Assembly (NCBI GenBank): GCA_934095825.1
Contig: CAKOKQ010000019.1
Span: 1-21,467, forward strand
Reading direction: 5' to 3'
DNA: 21,467 bases
Source of the DNA: an uncultured Bacilli bacterium
GTDB lineage: Bacteria > Bacillota_I > Bacilli_A > RF39 > UBA660
Shown: one piece after another, positions 15,163 through 21,467 of the stretch
Position numbering within the stretch: position 1 is the first letter of the stretch
Layout of the letters: each line of letters starts with the position of its first letter
Translations under genes and position numbers: made by a program
Notes under the pieces: model-generated
Told to the model about the DNA's origin: nothing
Database searches by the model: none
What the model saw: only the letters and a program-made list of their open reading frames with translations

Positions 15163-15190
15163 AAAAGTAGGGCGACCTACTTTTAGTTTT
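15163..15190 (+). terminator. Intrinsic terminator of the ezrA operon
   Basis: A perfect 9-bp stem (AAAAGTAGG 15163-15171 with CCTACTTTT 15176-15184) with a GCGA tetraloop, followed by a T-rich tail. Confidence 0.85.
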
Positions 15191-15210
15191 ATGATTATCG
15201 AATGTTAATA

Positions 15211-15219
15211 TGGTATAAT
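15211..15219 (+). promoter_or_regulatory. Extended -10 promoter of the hydrolase gene
   Basis: TGG directly precedes a perfect TATAAT (15214-15219), an extended -10 box. No good -35 is seen 16-18 bp upstream. The box lies 23 nt before the chosen ATG. Confidence 0.55.
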
Positions 15220-15242
15220 TGAGATTGAAAGATGGTGTTAAA

Positions 15243-16355
15243 ATGCAAAAAATGTCTTTTAGGGGTTTTGAAGTTTATTATATAGATATTAATCATAATT
15301 TTAAATTAGGGTTTAATTTTGATGCACAGATATTTATTCCTAAAAATTTAAATGAAAATCCCGAATTGATATATGCTTGTAATTTAACAAAAGATTATAC
15401 AGATAAATGTAATTCCGTTGAGGAGTTAATTGCACTTTTTAAAAAAGTTGGCAAAGAAAAATACGGCTCAATAGATCCAATGATGATGCATTTATGTTTG
15501 GAAAGAGGCAATCCTTTAGTTATTCCTTTTATTCCACGATTAAAAGAATTTCGCCCTAATTTTTTGGGGAGAGATTGTTTATTAAATAGTTTTGATTTAA
15601 AAGGTGAAGATAGATGTTTTCAAGATGAAGTTTATTTATATAATAACTTAGCCTCTCAGCATAAAGCTATTATCAAGACGGCTATTAATTGTTTACAGCA
15701 AGAAGGAATAAATGTTAGCAAAAAAGTTATTCTTTGTGGTTATTCAGAGGGAGCCAAGTTTGCTTCTCATTTTGCTTTATTACACCCAGAAATCATAAAG
15801 GCAGTGGTTGCGGGAGGAACTGGCGGTGTTATGTCAATGCCAATAAGTTCTTATAAAGGTTATGAGTTTGTTTATCCAACTGGAATAAGTGGTTTACAAA
15901 ATTTTGATTTTCTAAATTTTAAGGAAATTTCTTTCTTTTATTATATGGGTAAATGTGATAAATCTGATTCTGCTATACCAAATTTTAAAGATTATCATTA
16001 TTTAGATAGTGATGGCAATTCAAAGATTTTACAAGATGAATGTGGTAATAGTACACCTTATATTGATGAAGATGGTAATCAGAAGTTTCTTTTAGATAAA
16101 AATGGTAATTATACGGCTAAATTTAATTTGTTTAGCGATGATGAAGTGAATGCTATTAACAAGGCATTAGGAACCAAAATTCAGGATAGATTTAAGAAAC
16201 AAGAAACTATATATAAAAGTTTAGGATTGAAGGCTGTTTTTAAATTATATGATGGTAATCATCGTACGGTTTTTAACGAAAAGGATAAGTTATTTGCAGA
16301 TGTTGATGATTTTATAATAAATTGTCAGAAAAATAACACTTTTGCTTTAAAATAA
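15243..16355 (+). CDS. Alpha/beta hydrolase, substrate unknown
   Basis: 370 residues with alpha/beta-hydrolase landmarks. The nucleophile elbow is GYSEG (Ser168) after the strand KKVILC, followed by an Ala-rich helix and HPEIIKAVVAGG. A candidate catalytic His is in YDGNHRTVF (His340). The acid residue cannot be assigned by eye. No signal peptide is visible, so it is probably cytoplasmic. Between Ser and His is an insert (about residues 250-292) of short Asp-Gly-Asn repeats (DSDGN, DECGN, DEDGN, DKNGN). A frame start at TTG 15219 is possible, but the ATG at 15243 with GGTG just upstream is better and lies downstream of the -10 box. It could be an esterase or peptidase; the sequence does not decide. 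Confidence 0.75.
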   Translation: MQKMSFRGFEVYYIDINHNFKLGFNFDAQIFIPKNLNENPELIYACNLTKDYTDKCNSVEELIALFKKVGKEKYGSIDPMMMHLCLERGNPLVIPFIPRLKEFRPNFLGRDCLLNSFDLKGEDRCFQDEVYLYNNLASQHKAIIKTAINCLQQEGINVSKKVILCGYSEGAKFASHFALLHPEIIKAVVAGGTGGVMSMPISSYKGYEFVYPTGISGLQNFDFLNFKEISFFYYMGKCDKSDSAIPNFKDYHYLDSDGNSKILQDECGNSTPYIDEDGNQKFLLDKNGNYTAKFNLFSDDEVNAINKALGTKIQDRFKKQETIYKSLGLKAVFKLYDGNHRTVFNEKDKLFADVDDFIINCQKNNTFALK

Positions 16356-16368
16356 AAGTGTTATTTTT
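16332..16368. terminator. Bidirectional terminator between convergent genes
   Basis: A perfect 12-bp stem (AATAACACTTTT 16332-16343 with AAAAGTGTTATT 16354-16365) has T's on the + side and A's before it, which give T's on the minus strand. It can end both the hydrolase gene and the minus-strand gene pair. Confidence 0.85.
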
Positions 16369-16434
16369 AAATTTAGCGGCATTTATTGACATAACTATAA
16401 TTGTCAAATCAAGTTATAAAGAATATATCTCTTT

Positions 16435-19158
16435 TTAATTAGTTAGTTTTTTAAATGTTAAATGTAACTTGCTTTGATTTAAAACTTTTTCTGAAATAAT
16501 ATATGTTTTTGCTTCATCAAATAATCTATCATCATTCAATACATAGTAAAAATCATAATTACCATTTTCATATTTACCAAAAAACCAGTCTTCACCTAAA
16601 TAGCCATCAATATAGTTACAGTTAAGTTTATGATAAACAATATTATTCTGCATACAATATTCATAATAAATTCCATTTGCTTTTAATCTTAAAGTATCAA
16701 AATCTATAGTCTTGAATTGTACAACTTCTTTTCTTTTATATAAATAGATAGCAGTAACATCTTTTGTTGAGATATTATCGTATTTTCCTGCTAACCATAA
16801 TTGCTTTTTTTGGGAATCTAAGTATAAATCTTCACTACCAGTTGGCTTAAATATTTCTGGAGAATCTTTCAAGTTATCAATGTATTTATTTCTAATATCT
16901 TTTTTCGGTCTACCAATAACTACCATTTTAATTCCACCGTTAATTTCTGTTTTTGTTATTCTTATTATGTCGTTTGCAGTCACTAGATAAGAATTGAACA
17001 ATATTTCTTCCCATGCCTCTATTTTAAGAATTTCATCGGTTACTTCAATATTATCGAAACAGATAACATCTCCGGCTCGCCAAACCCAACTATAAGCCAT
17101 GATTTTATTTCCAAACTTTATTTCAAAAAAACGCCCATTAGAATTTATTGCTCCATGAAATAAACTATTTTTGGCAGCACCGTTAGGTGTCAAACAACTA
17201 GAATAAGTCTTACCATTTTGATAAAGGTATTTTCCGTCGCAAACGCCATTGGAAATAATTGCTGTATCATGCATATCAACAAAACCAAATTCTATTGTTT
17301 TATATTTATTTTGATAATCTGGAATAGAAGAATAAAGTCTTTTCCGATATTTATCATATAGTTTTATCCCATTTATTTTATCTAAAAAAGGACTACCTTT
17401 AGTTGAATAGTTAAATTGCTCTAAATTTGTTTTGATGTGTTCATTATAAGGTAGCAAGAATTCTTGGATACCTTCTACTGCTTTATTTAATTTTGTCAGA
17501 GTAATTTTAAGTCCACGTGTGTACAGATTATTAAAAACATAAAAGTAATCATTAATAGAATATCTTAAATTAATATCATTTTTATTTTTAATTTCTTTTA
17601 TTATCATGTTTATCTTTTTTAGGTATAATTCATCTTTTCCATCGAGATTAGTAATTATCTCAACTAATGGTTTAAACTGAGGGTATATATCTAAAAAAAT
17701 TTGCCTCTTTTTATTCAATTCAGTGTTGTTATTATTACTATATTGCTTATTATTTTGGAATTGTAAATTACTATCTAAAATCTTTACAATATTTTCATAG
17801 TCTAAAAATATAGTGGCAGTTAGCGCTAATTCATCTAATGAATCAGTATAAAAATTCAATTTGGTCAAAATTAATTTCTTGACCTTTCGATATTTTTTAA
17901 CATTATAATTCTTTATATAATCTTTTGGTAAGTCAATATTTTGATAATAATCATTGCTTTTATAAAAATGTATTAAAGACAAAATATTTTTAAATTGAAA
18001 TAGCTTATAGACATTATTAGCAACAACCAACCTTCTAAAAACTAAATCAATGTATCTAATATCTTCTTCATCAAGTATTATTTGAAATTTTTCTTGATAT
18101 TGTTTTAAAAATATTAAGAAACACTTATTGTAAATACTATTCTTTCTATTAAATGTTTTTTTCTGAAAAGATAATCTTTTTAACATTAATATATTTTCAA
18201 AATCGTAGATTGAATTTATATTGTTAATATTAGGATGTATTTTGGTGGCTAGAGGAGTAATAACATCGGTATAAAATTTGGAAATGAACATTTCACTATA
18301 AGAATTAGAATTAAATTTATCGATAAATATTTGCCAGTTATTATCTGCTTTTAAGAATTTATACCATTTGGACAGAGGTAAAGTATTAACGAAATCTATT
18401 TTAATATCCCAATTAAGATTTAATAAGTCTACTAATGTAATAGCGTTTTTATAATTTTCTTCGGCAATTTCTTTTTGAATAATGCTCATCATTGTTTGCA
18501 CATTAATTGTTTGAAACGATGTTTCTCTAAATAATCTAGATAAATATTCATTATAATTGAAAATGTCTTTATAATCAGAAATTTTAAGCATGTCAGTAAT
18601 TGAGCGACAAAAAGAGACTTTTAATTTAAAATCCAATCTGATATGTAAAATTTTATAATCCTTACCACTGCAGTATTTATCATAAAAATTTTTTTGTGAC
18701 ATTCCATATTTTGTTATATATGGTACAACTATGACATATTCTTTTAAGGCATGTTTTATTCTTTTATAATAGTTGTTTAAAAGATAATAAGTAGTGGTTT
18801 TATTATTTAAGGTTAACAACAAATAAATTAGTGTTTCATCATTTATGTAATGATTATAAATTTTGATAAAACTTAGTATTGTTTTTTCTAACTTATTTAT
18901 TCTCTCTGATTTTAATGTTGGATTTGAATTATTAGTTAGTTCATAATCAAGTCTTATATTGTCGATAATCAACTTAACATGTTGGCTATTTAAGCTTATA
19001 TTTTCAGAAAGAAGTTTATAATAATACTTATCAAAAAAGATATAAGCCCTTGATGGAAAAAAATCGAAAAAAGCCTCGTGAAAACTACAGTTAATCCAGT
19101 TGTCATTATTTTGTGAAAAATAATTATCAGTAAATTTGATTGTTTCCTCTAAAGACAT
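16435..19158 (-). CDS. Large protein of unknown function (907 aa)
   Basis: I do not recognise this protein. There is no signal peptide or clear membrane segment, so it is probably cytoplasmic. The first 600 residues or so are Leu/Ile/Asn/Lys-rich and look alpha-helical, like a helical-repeat scaffold. From about residue 610 the character changes to a compact domain with YSSCLTPNGAAKNSLFHG, SNGRFFEIKFGNKIMAYSWVWRAGDVICFDNIEV and then AWEEILFNSYLV. A strand-rich run ending in 'DNIEV' followed by a helix is reminiscent of acetyltransferase (GNAT) folds, but this is a guess. A further beta-rich tail follows. AAAGGT lies about 10 nt before the ATG. It sits 95 bp after the ankyrin-type gene on the same strand and probably shares its transcript. 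Confidence 0.7.
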   Translation of the reverse strand: MSLEETIKFTDNYFSQNNDNWINCSFHEAFFDFFPSRAYIFFDKYYYKLLSENISLNSQHVKLIIDNIRLDYELTNNSNPTLKSERINKLEKTILSFIKIYNHYINDETLIYLLLTLNNKTTTYYLLNNYYKRIKHALKEYVIVVPYITKYGMSQKNFYDKYCSGKDYKILHIRLDFKLKVSFCRSITDMLKISDYKDIFNYNEYLSRLFRETSFQTINVQTMMSIIQKEIAEENYKNAITLVDLLNLNWDIKIDFVNTLPLSKWYKFLKADNNWQIFIDKFNSNSYSEMFISKFYTDVITPLATKIHPNINNINSIYDFENILMLKRLSFQKKTFNRKNSIYNKCFLIFLKQYQEKFQIILDEEDIRYIDLVFRRLVVANNVYKLFQFKNILSLIHFYKSNDYYQNIDLPKDYIKNYNVKKYRKVKKLILTKLNFYTDSLDELALTATIFLDYENIVKILDSNLQFQNNKQYSNNNNTELNKKRQIFLDIYPQFKPLVEIITNLDGKDELYLKKINMIIKEIKNKNDINLRYSINDYFYVFNNLYTRGLKITLTKLNKAVEGIQEFLLPYNEHIKTNLEQFNYSTKGSPFLDKINGIKLYDKYRKRLYSSIPDYQNKYKTIEFGFVDMHDTAIISNGVCDGKYLYQNGKTYSSCLTPNGAAKNSLFHGAINSNGRFFEIKFGNKIMAYSWVWRAGDVICFDNIEVTDEILKIEAWEEILFNSYLVTANDIIRITKTEINGGIKMVVIGRPKKDIRNKYIDNLKDSPEIFKPTGSEDLYLDSQKKQLWLAGKYDNISTKDVTAIYLYKRKEVVQFKTIDFDTLRLKANGIYYEYCMQNNIVYHKLNCNYIDGYLGEDWFFGKYENGNYDFYYVLNDDRLFDEAKTYIISEKVLNQSKLHLTFKKLTN

Positions 19159-19253
19159 ATGATATCGTACCTTTCTATAATTTTGTGCAGTCTTAATAGA
19201 TTTTTACAAGTAACGCGAAAGAGTTTAAATCTATATATAAAAAGTTAATTGGT

Positions 19254-21467
19254 CTATTGTTTAACCATTTTAAGGGTAATATTATCCATTGCTTTAAAAT
19301 AATTATTTTCTTTTAATGTCGGATTATTTTTTATTATATCTAAATATATCTGATTATAATGGATTCGTTCTTTACTACTTAAAGATTTATTAAACATCAT
19401 ATACCTTATGAATCTTAAGACTTGATAATATTTTCCAGTGTAACTAGCATAATATAAAATATTATTCTTCATTTGGATTAACTCAGCAATATAGTCCTTT
19501 ATTATTTGCTCTTCATCTTTCATTTCTAGTTGTTCAAATATTATTCTTAGACTTTGTAGCTTTTCTTCATTAAATTCAATATTATCAAAAAAATCTGGAT
19601 ATAGACTTGGGGCTTGATTTAGTTTGTTCTTAATTTTATCAACTAACTCAGATGATAGAAATTCGCCAATTTCTATATCTAAATTTAAGATTTTTATTTT
19701 TTGCTGACACATTAAAAATTCACTTTTTAAAATCAAAAACAAGTTTATGTTAGTAATCATATTATCTAAAAATAAGTCTTCTTGTTTAAAGCAATTACAC
19801 ATTAATACTTCTAACTCATCTTTAATTAGTTTGATAATTGACTTTAAAATTTCTATATTAAAGTTATCGCTTTTTTGCGGATTGAAAAAGTCTTGATACT
19901 CATTTATATGCTTTAATTCTAAATATGTTGAATCTCCCATAGTTTCGTGAAGTCTAGTGGCCACCAATTTTCTTTCTTCAGTATTAAAATTTAAGGTTTG
20001 GTTTATTAAGGCTTTAAATGTACTAATCTCTGTAATTTTTTCAAATTCATAACCATAAACTTCGTTAAATATTGTATTACGTTTATTAATATAGTTGCAT
20101 AAGATATATCCTTCTTTTGTTAATTTCAGTTTTTCTAAAAATAATTTTAGATTTTGAAGATAACTTGTTTCATTAGTTTTTTCTAATAATAGTATTTTTT
20201 TTGCATAATATGTTTTAATGTTGAATATACTTGGAGTTTTAGCAGTTAATTTTTCTGAATAAATTTTTAATTTGGATGCTATCGTAGATAATTTTTGTTC
20301 ATTCTCTTTTATTTTCTCATGACTGAAATTAAGAAATAAAAAGTCAATTGCCTCTAAAATAGCAAACATATCCTGTCTTAGGTTTATATCGTTATCTTTT
20401 GCAACATTATTTGATAAATTAATAAGGATATTGTTCATTATAATATCGATGAAAAAATGGCTGTTTTTTTCAAAAAATTCCTTACTGGTAGTATCAAAAA
20501 TATTAATATTGGTCATATCTATTACTTTTAATCTTGTTTTAGGATTACTTATAAAATCAAGTTCTATTTTATCTATATTCTTGTAATTGAATCTCTTTTT
20601 AATTTCGGCTTCAGCTACTATTAATTTGTTATATATGGTAACATTAGTGTATTTTGTTTCTTTTAGACCATCAAGAAGCATCTTAACTACTGAATCACCA
20701 TTTTTATTAACACAATTATATTTAAAATTTCCACCAAGAGCATCTAAAATCGGAATTATTTCCCCAGCGTAGCATTTACTCATTATAGCCGTATGCATGA
20801 TACTATTCCCATCATTATCTATTATGTTTACATTAAAGTTATGTTCTTTAACAAGATTAATCAATTTGACTATAAAATCTGTTGAATAGGAATAAAGAGC
20901 ATTATCAATAATACCGCCTTCTAAGGCTTTATGGACTACAGAGTAGCCGGTATCTTTTTCTTGGACATTAATATTCAGATTGTTATCAGTTAGTAAGGCT
21001 TCTATGAATTTTAAAACTACTTTTTCTTTTGCTTTAGCTTTGAAACCAAATTTAATAATTTCAAATAATAAAGGTTCAAGGCCATCATCAAAACCTGCTT
21101 TCTCTCGAGTATTATTGGCAGTATTGGAAGGGTTAAACCATTTTTTAATGCTATCAACAGTTATTTCTTCTAATGACCGATTCTTTAAATACTCTTCTAA
21201 TTTTGAGGCTATATTAACAATTTCTACTTTAGTGTCAGTATTTTTCTTTTTTACCATATTTTTTGATGTACATTCAGATTGCGCTGCTGTATCTGTTTCT
21301 GGTTTTTTAGTTTTATCGGTTTGTTCTTGGCTTTTATTAGAAGAACAATTACTTTTTTTAGGTAGTATTACCTGTTTTGCAGTTTTTGGAGTTATGTAAT
21401 TTATGATTTTTTCTTTTTCACTAATTAATCGATTATACCAAGTTTCATTTGTGTTTTTTGCTTCTTT
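19254..21467 (-). CDS. Ankyrin-repeat protein, 5' end beyond the window
   Basis: The frame is open from the right edge to TAG at 19256-19254, at least 737 codons. An internal ATG at 21257 (MVKKKNTDTK) would give 667 residues. It has no ribosome binding site (TCAAAAAAT precedes it), and the 70 codons upstream of it contain no stop and encode a sensible Lys/Thr/Ser-rich stretch, so the gene most likely starts off the window. After this polar N-terminus, ankyrin-like repeats are visible (about 95-200 residues after the Met): NINVQEKDTGYSVVHKALEGG, then NVNIIDNDGNSIMHTAI, then NCVNKNGDSVVKMLL. The remaining 450 residues look helical and are not recognised. No signal peptide can be judged. It lies upstream of the 907-residue protein on the same strand, suggesting a joint role. 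Confidence 0.75.
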   Translation of the reverse strand, partial: KEAKNTNETWYNRLISEKEKIINYITPKTAKQVILPKKSNCSSNKSQEQTDKTKKPETDTAAQSECTSKNMVKKKNTDTKVEIVNIASKLEEYLKNRSLEEITVDSIKKWFNPSNTANNTREKAGFDDGLEPLLFEIIKFGFKAKAKEKVVLKFIEALLTDNNLNINVQEKDTGYSVVHKALEGGIIDNALYSYSTDFIVKLINLVKEHNFNVNIIDNDGNSIMHTAIMSKCYAGEIIPILDALGGNFKYNCVNKNGDSVVKMLLDGLKETKYTNVTIYNKLIVAEAEIKKRFNYKNIDKIELDFISNPKTRLKVIDMTNINIFDTTSKEFFEKNSHFFIDIIMNNILINLSNNVAKDNDINLRQDMFAILEAIDFLFLNFSHEKIKENEQKLSTIASKLKIYSEKLTAKTPSIFNIKTYYAKKILLLEKTNETSYLQNLKLFLEKLKLTKEGYILCNYINKRNTIFNEVYGYEFEKITEISTFKALINQTLNFNTEERKLVATRLHETMGDSTYLELKHINEYQDFFNPQKSDNFNIEILKSIIKLIKDELEVLMCNCFKQEDLFLDNMITNINLFLILKSEFLMCQQKIKILNLDIEIGEFLSSELVDKIKNKLNQAPSLYPDFFDNIEFNEEKLQSLRIIFEQLEMKDEEQIIKDYIAELIQMKNNILYYASYTGKYYQVLRFIRYMMFNKSLSSKERIHYNQIYLDIIKNNPTLKENNYFKAMDNITLKMVKQ

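Noticed and set aside
19197..19233. 7-bp inverted repeat (TAGATTT / AAATCTA) between the minus-strand genes
   Set aside because: The loop is more than 20 nt, the stem is weak and AT-rich, and no T tract follows, so it is probably chance.
20587..21399. Two + strand open frames (20587-20772 and 20980-21399)
   Set aside because: Both overlap the ankyrin gene in antisense, have no ribosome binding site of note, and give hydrophobic, Ser/Leu-rich sequence typical of reversed Lys/Asn-rich genes.

Overview
The window is AT-rich DNA with Bacilli-type genes. It uses the standard code: TGG encodes Trp, and no long gene is interrupted by TGA. thiI, ackA, nrnA and ezrA, together with a sortase-type C-terminal signal (NPETG), point to a low-GC Gram-positive bacterium that has a cell wall and a division septum. 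An uncultured gut-type member of the Bacilli or a related lineage is likely, but the species cannot be read from this sequence.

Left part (1-4867, + strand). After a terminator from an upstream gene come thiI (tRNA 4-thiouridine synthesis), a membrane-anchored protein of unknown function, a 64-residue unknown protein, ackA (acetate kinase) and nrnA (DHH/DHHA1 nanoRNase / pAp phosphatase).

Middle part (4868-12244, + strand). This is a surface-protein locus. It opens with a 291-bp non-coding element bounded by two 27-bp near-palindromes in exact inverted orientation, which looks like an invertible DNA switch. Three tandem paralogous secreted or anchored proteins follow, plus a 76-codon truncated copy and a more distant relative (10919-12244). 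Two of the three paralogs share an N-terminal TasA-like module with a SipW-type signal; the middle one has a different N-terminal module. All three share a Cys-rich C-terminal domain with the WRIIG ... GVRP layout of DUF6273/C-type-lectin-like domains. Just before GVRP each carries a 28-codon stretch of identical length but almost unrelated residues. Between the second and third paralogs the differences fall mainly on codon positions 1 and 2 (17, 10 and 5 differences at positions 1, 2 and 3). This is the pattern expected of adenine-directed mutagenesis by a diversity-generating retroelement (DGR). No reverse transcriptase or template repeat lies in the window. Promoter, mini-ORF and terminator blocks have been duplicated along with the genes.

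Right part. ezrA (division-ring regulator) and an NPETG-anchored secreted protein form an operon, followed by an alpha/beta hydrolase that ends in a terminator able to work in both directions. On the opposite strand (16435-21467) lies a two-gene unit: an ankyrin-repeat protein whose frame stays open past the right edge, then a 907-residue protein I do not recognise.

Taken together, ordinary Bacilli housekeeping genes surround a surface-antigen locus that may combine an on/off DNA switch with targeted diversification of a binding face.
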